64,000 nucleotides of DNA from assembly GCA_002633025.1 (NCBI GenBank), contig NMRB01001455.1:36498-100497 (forward strand), read 5' to 3'. The notes beneath the pieces were generated by a model. The model was not told the DNA's origin and made no database searches. It saw only the letters and a program-made list of their open reading frames with translations. This DNA is from Notospermus geniculatus. Taxonomy: Eukaryota; Nemertea; Pilidiophora; Heteronemertea; Lineidae. The stretch's first letter is position 1, and every line of letters begins with the position of its first letter. Below are positions 49,201 through 62,515 of this stretch, in pieces. The translations under genes were made by a program, and so were the position numbers.

Positions 49201-49921
49201 ATCCGGTGAAATCGCCTGGTCAAATTTGAAGTAGGCAATGACAATAACAATCCATTTAACCGATGAACAGCCAATCTTGAGAGTCAGGCTTAACCCTCTT
49301 TGATGTGACCTCCTTAACCTATCAAGATTAAACAAAGAGGAGACATGAAGCGAGATGATCCTCTCCGGTGTCGCCGTATCCCTCTAAACATCATCATGAC
49401 AACACGATAGATACGAATCTGCCTAAGACTTAATTACAGGGTCTCGGTGCAGCCAACTGGTTTGAACCTCGTCCAGCCCCGAGGCACATGATAACCAAAT
49501 CAACCGTCCACATTGTCCGTCGATTGTGACCGATGACACCAAGTCGGGATCTCCCCACACACCCTATTGTGATAATGATCGGTTCAAATATGAAATCCGC
49601 GGGAGACGATGTTATGAATTTCCTCAACTAATGGTCATAATTTTGCAGGGATAATTACTAATTATCGCCATCATGCCTGGCTTGTTACAAAGTCATCGTT
49701 GACGCATTTTACAAAGTTTGTGTCTTTGTGAAATCATCTGCAGAGCTACCAGTAAAAGCGTTTAAAACACATTTTTGATGATGATTAAAACTGTGATGTG
49801 ATAAATTCCATAAAGATTCATTACACTTCCATCCCTCTGATTGTCAGCTTTTTCATGACATGCGACACATGTTTTACAAAGTCCTCAAAGGTATAATTGC
49901 TGATGCCATTTGAATGCATTT
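46204..49921. other. non-coding stretch with a 20-bp short tandem repeat
   Basis: GTGATACCATGATGATGCCA is repeated about three times with changes at 47317-47375. A CpG-rich segment at 49430-49630 is open on both strands and could hide an exon, but the strand and frame cannot be decided by eye. Confidence 0.5.
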
Positions 49922-50159
49922 TTAAAAGCCGGCATCTTTAATCTCATGATAGCGTGAATTAGTGGCGTCACATGAAATATAAATTTTAATTTCATATCCA
50001 GGGACCGCCGGATTCGTTGAAACAACCCAGGAGATAACACCTTTTGTTGTACCGTCATCTGGGGTGACTTTGAACAATGGTGTAACATTGAAGACTTGCA
50101 CAGAAAGGTAATTCATCCCCAGCATTCCTACAGGGTGTTCAGAGTTGCTCCATTGTTCA
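49922..50159 (-). CDS. candidate coding segment, beta-sandwich-like (unrecognised)
   Basis: The minus strand is open for about 79 codons, starting just after a possible acceptor (GACTTAG) and ending at TAA (49922). The peptide includes NVTPLFKVTPDDGTTKGVIS and then WVVSTNPAVPGYEIKIYISC. Its alternating hydrophobic pattern, with Trp followed by PGYEIKIY, resembles an extracellular fibronectin-III-type strand arrangement. A better pyrimidine tract ends at CTTCAG (about 50187), but reading from there meets a stop. The 3' end has no donor, so it would have to be a terminal exon or a broken copy. The family is not established. Confidence 0.3.
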
Positions 50160-51096
50160 CTAAGTCACCCCTGATGACAGTATGCTGAAGAAACAAAAAA
50201 AGGCTTTTTTCTTGAATCTAAGTCATGGTCAATATTCTTGGGAAGATTTCTCATTCGATGCTTTATACCCTTGGAGATACATCTTGAGAGCAAGAATGCG
50301 ATCTTACAGTTTCTCAGACCACCTCATCCAGCTTTGTGGCTGTAAAAGACATTTGTTGCATCCAGATTCCTGCCTTTAAGTGCAAATCTTATTACACTTC
50401 CATGACGTTTAATTACCAGTCTGTCAAAGAACCGGGCGTACGAGTACAACTAACCTGTCTGATCTTCATTATTACACATTCAAGCCACGGAGGTCATTAG
50501 GAAGAATTCCCCAGAGCTGTCCACCGGTCGCAGGGAAGTAATAGCAGTGAACACTCGCTAACTCAAAGATGCCCGCGAGTGTCCTTCCTGATTGTTCCAT
50601 AGAGTACATTACCAGATAAAGACCGATTGAATGGGTGCTTGACTTCCCCATGAGGGCAAATCAGATTTGAGAATCTCAGGAATTCAAATTTAGCATTAAC
50701 TAGAGAAACATCTTCATCAGCTTTTGCTTTGGTACCCTGCTGGCATCCACCTTCTTTGTCAGAGTTGTTGTCTTGTCTTTGAACAACACTGAAGATCTTA
50801 TTTGGAGAAACAATGAAAAGTTAAAGTTAAAGTCAAATTGAATTTTACAGTCCCAGGAAGAAATGTTAAGCATAAATTGTTTTGGCATCCATTTTGCTGC
50901 TTGCCCAACCTTCAGAGCTGCTTTCCACTCCGAATAATCACCCCATCACTCTTCAATACTGCAGAAGGTCCTTCACCTTGGTGCATTATGTTATGAAAGA
51001 AACGGAGGATTCATTTCATTGAGCCTTCAATAGAAGTATGAAGCCATAAAGTGAATGGTGATGGACACATGCCATAAACAAGATTGGGACATGGTC

Positions 51097-51097
51097 N
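51097..51097. other. single ambiguous base (N)
   Basis: Isolated N in otherwise continuous sequence (GGTC-N-ACACC). No duplication is visible around it. Confidence 0.9.
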
Positions 51098-51501
51098 ACA
51101 CCAATGGAGAAACTCTCCTATAATCCAACACGAGAAGCCACTTAAGGCTGCATGTAGCAACTCTTTGCTTGGCAGATAATACTACTTTGCTTCCATGAGC
51201 AGCCGTAGGGAGGGTAATTTTGGTAGCATCCATCTAGATGTCACAGATAATAAGGATAGTTACCAGTTTTGACAGAGCAGTGCTCATCCAGGGTCCAAGA
51301 TCTTTTAAGACAATTTTCCACAGAATTGAATCATGAGCTAAGGAACAAATAATTGATGAGGACTGTACTGAGGTACCGTATATCATGTTTTTATGTCTGG
51401 ATCAAGACTTCTCTGTTATGAACTGAAGTAAAGGTGATGATGCTAAGTGACAACATCCACTAAGATGCTACTGGAGTATTGCGAACCAATCCTTTTATTA
51501 C

Positions 51502-51671
51502 CATGTCAGCAATTACAATCGGTTGGTGTTCTAAGAAGACTGACAACTTGACAGCAATGATATCATTTTGACCAAAGACATCTTGGTCACCAATATCAAC
51601 AAATGCAAATTTCACCAAAGCAACTGTTGGCAAATGGTAAATCAAAAGCCATGGCCAATCCAAGGGGTCAA
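51502..51671 (-). CDS. candidate exon (unrecognised)
   Basis: On the minus strand a good acceptor (TTAATTTTGCAG) precedes 170 bp that is open to a moderate donor, ATG|GTAATA; the frame stays open to a TAG at 51460. The peptide contains VALVKFAFVDIGDQDVFGQN followed by DIIAVKLSVF, an acidic loop between hydrophobic strands. That pattern is seen in C2-like and other beta-sandwich domains, but the match is too short to name a family. Its start phase does not fit directly with the segment at 52177-52332. Confidence 0.22.
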
Positions 51672-52176
51672 CTGCAAAATTAACATGTATTGGCTTTATG
51701 AAGCCTCATTTTTGGCAACACAGGGCTCCGTCATTCAAAACAGCAGCCACGATATAGTGTACCAACTGTCTGATGAAGACCCTGGCACTTAGATTTGTGC
51801 AGTGACTATCAGATTTACCATTCATTGCATGCTGACAGGCCATCCTGTGGAATGATTACCCCTGAAATAATCACTGTTATCACTGCCAGTGTGACTAATG
51901 GCTTCTGCAAATGAAAGCAGAGTAACATGATCTTCATTATTTGAATGAAAGTCTAGGTTTTCTCATTGATTTTGATCATCGAGGTGGAAATTTGAAATTG
52001 AAATTTCAATTGATTTTTTTTCCAGTGTAATGGGACTGACATGACATCACCAGTGATCAATAAACAATGTATGAAAGTATCAAGAAATGCAAATTAGAAT
52101 CTATCGTCTTTTTTCAAAACTCATATTCCCCCACTCGAGGAGCCCAAAATGTGACCAAGTCCAACTGGTAACTTAC

Positions 52177-52332
52177 TTTGACAAATTCAGAAGATACGGC
52201 AACATGGGCTGTTTTGTCCTTAGGCCCACATCCCCAAGAAAACCATGTCACAAAGGTCTTGGGAATATTGGACTTAGTCATTTCTGGATCTCGGGTGACT
52301 GTCTCACAAATGATTTTTGACTGAGTGTGGAT
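52177..52332 (-). CDS. candidate 52-codon exon (unrecognised)
   Basis: On the minus strand the segment runs from an acceptor (GATTACAG) to a perfect donor, AAA|GTAAGT, and is open throughout with exactly 156 bases. The peptide has a Trp/Cys-rich centre (KTFVTWFSWGCGPKDK). The opposite strand is also open for 77 codons, which weakens the case. I recognise no family. It lies on the same strand as the candidates at 49922-50159 and 51502-51671, so the three could belong to one gene. Confidence 0.25.
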
Positions 52333-55300
52333 CTGTAATCAATTCTGTTCTAGCCATTGATTGAGTAAGGATGCGTGATGGATCCCAACAGAAAGTCAAC
52401 TCCCCAGCACAAGTCTGACGGGAAAGACACAATGCGCAACATGAAAGCAACAAAAATTTCCTGCCAAATTACTATGGAATGAAGGATCAATGACCAAGAA
52501 CAAGAATCAAATTGGTCCAATCATTACATCTCAATTTTCCTACAACTACATCCCAGTCGACATATGGTAACTTCACGCTGAGACCACTGATTATCCAAAA
52601 GGCACCCCCTGCTTTCTGCCTTCGGCGCAAAAATTCAATATTAACTGACAACGCCTAGAGGGTGATCACGATCTGTAAATTAATTCAATCTTCGTGATCC
52701 ATTAGTCGTTGCCTCTCTTTTAGTGAATAGTAAAATGTAATTTGCAAAGTATCAGGCAACACGAGTAATGGCCAATACATGTGATGGTGATAGACACCAA
52801 TAGATTACAACTCCTTTCAGCAAATTAGCAGACTAAGGAAGAACAAATTTGATTTTATTGTTATCCAGAACATCGAACAATTACCAGTCTCATTTAACAA
52901 GGAACCTTTTCAATGCAAACAGGATGGTAAATTTTTAGGGTGCACTCTCTTTTAAAATAATCAGTCTAGATTAATTACAAAAAGATAGCTAATGGCACAT
53001 ATTTTCCATCTCAGTGAATCATGTTGCACCCATTCTTCAGAAGCCTTCAGAGCGTGTTAGATCTCTGACAGCAGTTGCCTTTTGTCGCATCAGAAACAAT
53101 GGTCAACATAGTCGAGTGTTCTATACTATGGAATGTTGTTGGTCAGGGATAATGTCTGTTTCATTGTTGTAGCATCACATGAATGAGCATTAAAAGAACA
53201 ATGTCACAGACAGATATCAATGAGAAGTGGCTGATTACCAATCAAGAATTCATTATCAATGCGCTTGATTGGCCAAGTACTAATTTCCACACACAAAAGA
53301 CTACTGCTTTGTGATGAATTTTAAGACAATGATACAGCCACCTTTTCAGTTGAGCTTCAAAGTATTTTAACATTTTCTCCAGTACTTATCACTATGTCAC
53401 TTCAGACATAAAACTGCTGTTGGCAACAACACTTCAACAAATCTTCTGCTTTAGTGTAAGTAACACCATGCGATCCCATCTCAGAGATAACACCACTGCA
53501 AGCAACTTTCAACAAAGCTTCTTCTAGAGCACCACTGGAAGCAATGAACATAATCTCTTATTTGCGGTTTCATCAGCAAACTTGGACAGTGATGTGTTAC
53601 CTAATCGTCCAGACACCTCCAATCATGCAAATCAGAATAATGGCTGCAGTATCCAATCAACGTGGTCCATTTCACCACATCAGATGCTGACAAGCCATAA
53701 CAAAGAAGGACAGCTTAGAACAAATCTAACATTGGAAAGGAAGTTCAGCATTCAGAAAAATTAAACCTGCTATTGCGTGACGCTGAAATCTTGACATCAA
53801 AGAAACAAAGAAAGTCATTCGCCGCTACTGTTTGCTGAAGCCTTTGATTCTCCTGTCTGGCAGCGGCGTATTCCGGCATTGGCGAAATTAATACAATTGT
53901 GATAAAGGACTAAGACTTGGTAAACATGAATTATTCATAAGTTTGCGCTAATACTACTCAATGAAAGCATTGGTTATCTTGTTTTATCAGCTTTGTTCCA
54001 TTCTTCCATTGTCTACTGCAGTTGCAGCAGCAAGTCTATTGTTATCTGGAAAATCATCACCATGTCTGGTATTACTGGTGGTTAGCGAGAGAAATTACCC
54101 CATGATGTTTTACATTTGTATTAATATTCTGATCTTCAATATTGTGCACTGCCACAACAATCAACTCCTGTGCAGATGATGATGATGACATTTCAATCAG
54201 TGATGCCACAATGGTCATGGAAGATTGACACAGACTCACGACAGGGTTTCACCTATATTCATTATCTTTTGTCATTAGTAAACCTGTTGTGTTCACTCAG
54301 GGCTTATCGATGGAATGCTTCATTTTGTTCAGGTGTTTATGAATCAATCAGTACTCAAAATTCGCAACCCAGAGAAGTGGTGCACCACAGGGGCACAAAT
54401 TAGCACCTCATTTTTGATATATCAATGCTCCGATGTCAAAAATGAATAGCAACCAAGCACGCACGACACTGATGCTAAAATAAAGTTAAGCAGAGTAACT
54501 CGTCCAGTTTTCATTAGAGCCATGGAATGAAAGCAGGTCATTTGTTGCTGATGTCCTAAGTTAAGTAACTTTATTGTTGACAACTCTTGTTGGCAATGCT
54601 GAAATCATTTCTGATCAATCGCCAATTAAATTTTAAGAACATAGAGTAGTCGAACTTCAGTCTTTCATTCAACTCATTGAAACGGTCAACATCTACAAAC
54701 AAGGGCAGTCCAAGTGAAGATATACCCAAAGAGAAAGTGACACCGATGGTGACAAAAAAGCAGTACGTGTCTTGAGGTTTCAATGCAGGGGACAAAGCCG
54801 GCCAGGTTATGTTTCTATTCAGCCATGTCGATCAGATTCAGAATCAATAGACGTATGTGTGCTTTTGTCTCTATGGCGTATTCAAGACTTCTTGACACAA
54901 ATTAGTACCATCATCAAGTAATTAGTAAGTGAATACCAACAGTAAGTCAAACATTTGATATCAAACACTTTGGGTGTACTTAGATTTCATGATAAGACCA
55001 TTTAGGATGCTACAAATTCATGAAGTATCATCTCATTAATTAAGTCAGTTGACCATCTTCCGGCATCAAATGACTGCCATGAAAACCATATCAGAGTGAT
55101 AAAATCTTCATTACATTTTTGTCCTAGCACGACAGGGGGCTTTATCTAGAATCTACAATTTCACTAGCATTAGGTGGAGAGCAATGGTGAGTAATAATAG
55201 GGTGACCATGCCACGGTTTAGATGACCACCGTTGCACATCAGATCCAGATGATAACACCATTTCATTACTGTCAATTAGTTTGGTATAAAGAATGATGAA

Positions 55301-58300
55301 AACAGCCAAGAGGATAGAGTGTAACACCTCTGGCATGGAATGATCATCGTCTCATAATATGAACAACCAAGACACAATCCTTCAAATCCAGATTCTTATG
55401 TCTATAAGAGGTCCAGAGTAAACCTTGCTCCATCTCAAATAAAGTTAGCGGACCGGTCAGTTCATTAACAACTTGCAATTAAGCATTTAATAAAGACTTA
55501 ATCTTCATGACACAAATGACTGAGGTCCTCATAAGAGATAATGACAATTGATTGTGCCAATTGAATCTCTCAATTCGTTACATAACCATGCAACTCCTAA
55601 TGACAGGGCAATGCATAAACTTTGCCAATTTCCTCAAAGTACTTCAACACCAACTACTTCAAAAGGTCTTCAATTACCATCCTGATCTCTTCAAATGTCT
55701 CCTAAGCCAACATTAATGTGACTCTAATCCTTTGGCTATTGTCTTCCCCGTACTGGGCATTCAATCAAAAGGGATCAGATTTCATGACAATTCTTGCCCC
55801 AGCACGAGGATTCTAATTAGTAGCCACATTGTCCAGTGAATCATGTACCATCAATAGGAGATGGTAGAGCATTAGGCACCTGTTTGTAGCTGGCTGTGCA
55901 GTCTGGTAAACATGCCCTTCAGTACTGACGGCCATGGTTTCATCAGCAGTATCAGAAAAACAGAGAGTCAAAACCCATTGACGCCTTCAGCAAATCAGGG
56001 TTTCCGAAACAATGACTGTGCAGACACCATGAAAACGTTTCCATCTTCTCTTGCTGAATAAAGAGTAATGATAAAAGTAATGAAAGAAAGAAAGAAAAGG
56101 GACTACGGTGGTATTTTGTGGAACTAGAAAAACAATTTTCATGAAGCCAGTCAGCAAATTTCACCAGATCCACAGCTTTGGGAGAAAGCAGTGATAAATG
56201 CAATCTGATGCTGCCTCAGTTCGCCCACTTGCAGCCAGAATGCACTCAGCAAATCCTGCAAAAATTCAGTTGCCAACATCAATTTACATTAGCTTCGGAG
56301 TCTCTTTGCAAAATTAGCCATGGTTGTCTTCAATGGTCGCTAGAATTGTGCAAAATCCTCGGTGACCCATTATAAGATTACCTTACAGTAAGGTGGTAAG
56401 TGCTTTTTTTGTCATTGCACATTAGCAAACTGTGATGTGGTCAGCATTCTTTGCGCGAAGGCGGCTGAACTTGCACCACTTCAGTAATGGTTCAATGAAT
56501 GCAGTTTTGCAATTCACAAATAGGTTGCAAAGTGATCATTACAATTCAGGAGAAATGGAACTTTTATGTGTCAGTATTATCAGCCAGAAGGAAAAGATCT
56601 ATTTCGATAACAAAGGCAATATACTTACCTGCTCATCAAAAACAGCAATAATGGTAGCAATGTCAAAATATCAGATAAACGAATTTAATCTAATACCTTT
56701 TTCATAATCTCTATTAGGCAAATGATAGGGGTGTCATTTTCAATCCCATTGTGCATTGTGCAATGAGATGGATTCAGGTAAAACTCATGGGTGCGAATGA
56801 AACCAGCAACAGCCAATGCACCAGACACCTGTGAGACCATAATGTCCGGCAACCATTAACTGAACAATAAGAGGATATCTTGGTGTTGCAATCATCTGGA
56901 AACACTGCTGCGGATGCTGAATCTAGTATTGTCTCATGCCGCAAGCAATTTGCCCACCTTTTATCAGATAATTCCTATTGTCCATTAGCAATCTATTATC
57001 ATTTAAAAGCGTCATCTTTTATCCTCTTCACCGTTTTGCCTGCAGTTCGTGATTGCAAATACTGAAGTCTTATCTGGCAATGAGAATTAAAATACATGTA
57101 ACTGACGACTGCATCCAGGAAGAGGTCATCTTTACAATGGAGAGGTCAGTACATCAGCTGCGTGCTCACTCACAAAGGATAACAAACCTTAACCAAAGCT
57201 AGATGGATAATTGAGATGGACATCCATGAATATTTTATGACCACTCTCGATTTTTGTTTGTGGGTCCGGCACTTTTCGTTCTGTGGAGTATTGACCAATG
57301 TGTCAAATGAAATCACATCATATCTGCCTCTTTTATGGACAGCGGCAAAACTCCAATGGTGACAGAGGTTGAGCATCTCAACATTAAAGACTGGAAGCCG
57401 CATAGGAATTTAGATTTAGTTGCCTGAGCCAGTCATCTATCACAGCAACCATTCCTGCACTGCACATCTAGTATGCCGCTAAATGAATAATTTAGGAGAA
57501 AATCAACTACAAATTCCAGCACTTGAAAATTGCACTTTGGTATTCCAATCATAAGCAACCATGCACATCAAACTTGAGTTAAGTGATAAAAAGTAATCAA
57601 GTCCATCATCATGTTTGGATTGAATAATTTGGCAAATTTGAAAGTTTTTCTGCCTGTGGTGTGGTGGTTTTACAACATCTCAACCAAACACCAAAGTCTG
57701 TGCATGAGTTTTGATGCAGGGATAAGTGGTAGCCAATCTCCCTGTCTCTGACTTCAACAAATAAACACACTTTGTCCATCTCAACTTCATCTCCAGCAAT
57801 CAGTTCTTCAAGGAAATCTCATGTCAGTAATTAACTTTAAAATTGTAAGGAATAGATGGTAAATGGTGCTGTTTCCACCCTCATTGCATGTTATGTCCAA
57901 AAGAATAATGATAAGTGTCGAATGAACAAATTAGCAGTAACTTGTAATTCTAACACCTCGAAATGACCGGACCACCTGTGGGCAGGATCGCAACCACAGC
58001 CATTAGGGTTCATTAAATCTTCCTTAGATTTGTTAATCCTAATTGATTCCTATTCCCAATGGTCATCACGACAGTAAGATGAAATTAAACTAATTGAACG
58101 AGAGCACATCATCAGTGCATTGAAGCTTGACAAGTCAACAATAGACGCTATGTCCACTTTCATCTTGCTATTGTTCCGAGCATGCATAATGAATTAAGAA
58201 GCTACCAGGCCACACCTGTGCAAGCAGACTTTGGCGCTTAACGAAGGATTTCTGAAAGGCATCCGAGACCATGTCAATTGCAATCAATATGGAAGAAAGA

Positions 58301-58664
58301 GGGATTAGAGAGGAAAAAATCAGCCCTGGATTAATCTCAGAGGTGAGGAGGCAAGTGATAAATGAGCAAATATTTCAATAAGCACCACTGATGAAAAGTG
58401 AGACTTGGATATTGCACTGAACAAAAGCATTGAGATGCCATGAAAGGAGATTGTTATGCGATGGTTTGTATGGAATGTACACCAGATTATTGCACCGAAC
58501 AAAGCTCTCGAGGATGCCTTGGAAAGCAATGCTTTATGATGCCAGAGTTATTGCACCAAAGGTTCATAGCTAAAGGAGAAAAACTTCTAAGGCTGTTGGT
58601 TTATCAGTTGATCACAAAAATAGAGATAAGTAATGCCTTCCAATCAACACTGATTGCAATCTTG
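52333..58664. other. single-copy non-coding stretch
   Basis: No repeats above background except (GAAA)n at 56081-56098. TAATTA/CAATTA-type motifs are frequent, as expected in AT-rich intergenic DNA. A donor-like CAG|GTAAGT on the minus strand near 56625 has no open frame reaching a plausible acceptor. Confidence 0.5.
56081..56098. repeat. (GAAA)n microsatellite
   Basis: Four to five GAAA units. Confidence 0.9.
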
Positions 58665-60148
58665 CTGATCAACTATTGGAACTTGTGTTGACATGCAGGG
58701 TGAACCTAAGATCCTGCTCCCTGAAAACTATACTCTATTTTGTCAGGAATTCTCAAAAAAGAGACACTAATGCATCTCAAATAACACGGAACATCTCGAC
58801 TCTGTGTTCAATCAAAATCATTTTCAAGCCAGCAGACTCGTCAGGTTTCCAATTTCCTTACCACAAAGGTAGACTAATGCAAAGTCAGCCAAGCGAGGAT
58901 ATGCCAGTGATCCAAAAACACAATCTTTCATCGACTTTTTTTGTAGTATAGAGCACATGGATCAAAAATAAAGTTAATTTCCAATGGTTATCCGGGATCA
59001 ATATAAAGTTTGAACAACTGTTACACAAACTATTACCATTCACTTTGGGCTGAAATAGCGAGCACAGCAGGCTCCTGAAATGCATGAATAGCTTTCTCAG
59101 ATTGGATTCCGTAACATATGTTGCATCAAAAGAAGCAATGATTACCATTGTGTGCAAAAGTATCTGATCAAATCAAAACCACAGTCATGACAGTGGAATC
59201 TGTGAGCCTCGGTCTCATGAAATTACCTGTGACAGATACCCAGAATGTCAACATCATTGCTGCATGGTCTGTAACATGCACTTTGCCTTCGGCAGGAATG
59301 TCAATAATATACAGGCAATAATTTCTACTCGGATAAGAGTCTGTGATCAATCATGACCTGGCGTATTCCTTGATGTCTGCCTTCCTTTACCATCTCACGA
59401 CTGCTTCCTCCTCAGAGCCCTCAATATATCCTATTATCGATAGATCACTGTGCCTGCAGCACTCTGGAGAGGAGAAAGCATTGGTAATGGGCCCCAGCTT
59501 CCTTGACAACCAACCATATCACATACTGAGTTCACTAACCTCCATCAGTGCACCTTCACCTCAGACATGTTAGATGAGGCGGGGAGGATAGCTTACATAG
59601 CCTAATAATGATCTGTTTGCTAAGTATCCATAGTATCACTTGACAACAACACCAATATTGACACTATGTAATACCAATTATATGTACAAAACACAAACAT
59701 TCCATTTATTTGACGTCTACCTGGTAGCTACTGTACTGTACTTTCAGTGCAAATATCCAAAATAGAGCACTTGTCAGTGCAAAGCAGTCAAAGCAGCAAC
59801 CAAGCAGTAACACCTGGTCCAAAGTCCTAGCTGTTTCCCAAAAAGTGGAAGAAATATTGTGACCCTGAAATGCGAAACAAAGCACCATGCTCTAAGTGGG
59901 CCAGGGTCTCAAGTTCGCTGATGAAATTATCACACGCAAGTATTTGTTTTTGATCTTCTAAAACACTTCAAATCCTGACTCAAGGATGCAGAAAGACAAT
60001 GAAGCAAAAAAGATATTATTGCAATTGGTAACATGTTTCATGGTCAAGGACTACTTGTGAGAGATTTGTAACACACTTCAAGAAGAGCAATGACATATGA
60101 GCACAAAGAAGTACACACTTCAATGGCAAATTTGACAGGCAATGTTAA
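58665..60148. repeat. direct duplication, copy 1
   Basis: CTGATCAACTATTGGAACTT through AGGCAATGTTAA recurs at 62516-64000 with rare substitutions and small indels. One is a 6-base TACCGGTA-type indel (59116-59119 against 62967-62974). The second copy starts right after an N gap and runs off the window, so the duplicated length is a minimum. Confidence 0.95.
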
Positions 60149-60973
60149 TTACTCAATCTTATGGCTGTCACACAACCTTTGGACAATCTTCATGACATGT
60201 GTGACAGGCTAACCAAACCAATTCATGGCTTGTTCTAATGACAACTTGAAGGATATAGAAGGAAATTGATAATAAAGGAGAAGGTGACCATATGAAATCT
60301 GCTCTCTTGCTTCAGAAATCGGTACGTGTGGAAAAGGTGTTCAAGGGAAGGAGGAATCAGGGCTCGTTTTGAGGGAATAAGCTGGCATGATTTCTGTACA
60401 CGGCTGCAGCTGCCATGCAAAGCTTGTAAAACAAGCAGTGCCAGAATGTAGGACCAAAGTCATGAATAACTGCTTTTCAAGCCAAGATGGATGATCTTGT
60501 AAGGAATCCTCAGCAAACCCAAGACAAGAAAAATTCAATGGAAATGCCTGTGCAGCCCTGCAGCTTCGTGAAGTGACCAAAAAACAGCAGAATGGCGAAC
60601 AGTGCAAACATCTCCAATAAGAGTGTGAAACCTTGGAGATGCCAATCCAGACATCAAACTCATGCCAGCAGCAGCTGCAACTCATGCATCTTTTATGTCA
60701 TCCACCTGTTGTCTCTTTTGAAGTGTCATCACTTGGGTTTCTTCAGATCATCATCTCCAAGGCAAGGCAATGAGAAAGATATTACTTGTTTCTGCGGTGA
60801 AGGAGAACAGGGGATTTATATGGATGCACTAACATGACTAAGGTTGGATCCATCCAAGACCAAAAAAATGTCCATGTCAGCATCCTGCAGTTTCTTGAAG
60901 CCATATCAATGTTCTAAAATAACATTCGACAGTCAATCAGGAGAATTCTGCTCGCATTGCTTACAGCAACAAA

Positions 60974-61579
60974 TTGGTTGGCAGGTTTTCCAATGAACTG
61001 GATTCAGACAGCATCTTCCAGGCTTTTGACAAATTTATTGAAGAGGGCTCCAGGAGAAGTCTGCCACTTCACCAAGATGTCCTGAACTTTGGCAACCTTG
61101 AACCTGACATTTGCAACCAATTTTACTGCAGTAGCCATTGCTGCCAAGACAAAATCAGTCAAGTGAAGTTACAAGAGCATCTCAAAGAGAAACTTCCAAT
61201 GGTTGTATTTGCCATATTTCTGCAGTATTTGCCTGTTGCTTCTCGCCTCATCAAGCTATTGAAAGACAATTTAGCCTGGTGTATCATCAGTCATCTTCAG
61301 CCCAGTGGATTGCTCCTTCCCACCAAACTTTACTCCATCATATCTTTGCCCCATGAGGACAATACATTTGATAATGCATCACCATCTTCTGCACATGTAA
61401 CGTCAAGCCATGCAGCAGTGGAACCATTGGTAGTCCATTACCGGCTTCAACAGCACCTCAAAGTGTCTCAATTATTGTCCAGTCCCCACATTACCTTCAT
61501 ACTTATGGAATATCGTCCCACTTCTCACCCTCGTCACATAATTGAGGTCCTCCATCTAACCATCACTCTCATGCACTAA
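60974..61579 (+). CDS. long open frame, unrecognised (about 201 codons)
   Basis: The longest open frame in the window. It begins at a TTG, not ATG; the first internal Met lies about 75 codons in, so a normal start is not visible. The N-terminal third has an acidic, hydrophilic composition (FDKFIEEGSRR) and there are several Cys (QFYCSSHCCQD), but no domain is recognised. A frame this long is unexpected by chance in AT-rich DNA. However, this stretch is locally CT/CA-rich, which removes stops. It could be an exon, a decayed transposon segment or chance. Confidence 0.15.
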   Translation: MVGRFSNELDSDSIFQAFDKFIEEGSRRSLPLHQDVLNFGNLEPDICNQFYCSSHCCQDKISQVKLQEHLKEKLPMVVFAIFLQYLPVASRLIKLLKDNLAWCIISHLQPSGLLLPTKLYSIISLPHEDNTFDNASPSSAHVTSSHAAVEPLVVHYRLQQHLKVSQLLSSPHITFILMEYRPTSHPRHIIEVLHLTITLMH

Positions 61580-61718
61580 GTACTGACTGCGGACATGTGT
61601 GATAGTTTCAATGTTTTCCAGAGCAGGTAATGATGCACCCCAATCTCTAAATTGAAAGGCAAAAACTGAACATTAGCACAGAGGAAAAGCAGGTTCTTGA
61701 TGACTAGGCAAGAAGCAC

Positions 61719-61923
61719 AGGGTCTTAGTTTTTACATAACTAGGGTCTTAGGTCTTAGTTTTGTAGCTCCCAAGGGTCTTAGGGTCTTAGGTCTTAGTTT
61801 TGTATACACCCGAAAATTTGATGGCAAGAAGCACAGAGGAAAAGGGTAAGGTTTTTGACAACTGTATGAAAATTTGATGGCAAGAAGCACAGAGGAAAAG
61901 GGTAAGGTTCTTGACGACTATGA
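61719..61923. repeat. compound minisatellite (GGGTCTTAG and 56-bp units)
   Basis: GGGTCTTA(G)/GGTCTTAG units recur about seven times at 61719-61795, interspersed with TTTTGTA. Then a 56-bp unit (AAAATTTGATGGCAAGAAGC...) occurs twice at 61814-61923. A partial unit (GGCAAGAAGCACAG) at about 61707 precedes the array. Confidence 0.85.
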
Positions 61924-62416
61924 AAATTTCATCACAACAACATGCAAGTCCGCATCAGGTCTACTTTTATTTTCAGCTATCATCTGTTGAATGAGATAAA
62001 ATACATATTCCACAATCACATACTTCATCCAAGAAAGATTCAACTTGCAGAACAGAGGGCAAAAATGCCCAAGTTTTATTCATGTAGACATCTCCTTCGG
62101 CCACTACAAGTAACCTAAGAAATAAAAGCAAACACTCGCTGCAGCTCTCTGCCGCCCATCATTCATGAAGAAAATGTTCTAGTGAGAAGAAAAGTACCAT
62201 AGACGTCATAGAGAACATTGAGAGATCCAGGGAATAGCTGAATGAAAATGTCAGACATTCACTATTTATTTATGGGAATCCCCCTGGATGGCTCTTAAGG
62301 TGGAACCGTGATAGATTGGAGTGTCGGAGATGCTTAATGGTAGACCTCACTGTCACTTCTTCATCAATTACATTACTTTGGCAAGTTAATACCCATTCCA
62401 TTTGGACTTTTTTTTT

Positions 62417-62515
62417 NNNNNNNNNNNNNNNNNNNNNNNNNNNNNNNNNNNNNNNNNNNNNNNNNNNNNNNNNNNNNNNNNNNNNNNNNNNNNNNNNNNN
62501 NNNNNNNNNNNNNNN
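62417..62515. other. assembly gap of 99 N
   Basis: It follows a T-run and is followed immediately by the second copy of 58665 onward. The open frames drawn across it are meaningless. Confidence 0.98.

Noticed and set aside
49430-49630. CpG-rich segment with protein-like translations
   Set aside because: Both strands are open and give equally plausible peptides, and no donor is clear. It is not callable by eye.
61719-61795. Interstitial telomere repeat
   Set aside because: TTAGGG occurs only as part of an irregular GGGTCTTAG unit; there is no run of consecutive TTAGGG.
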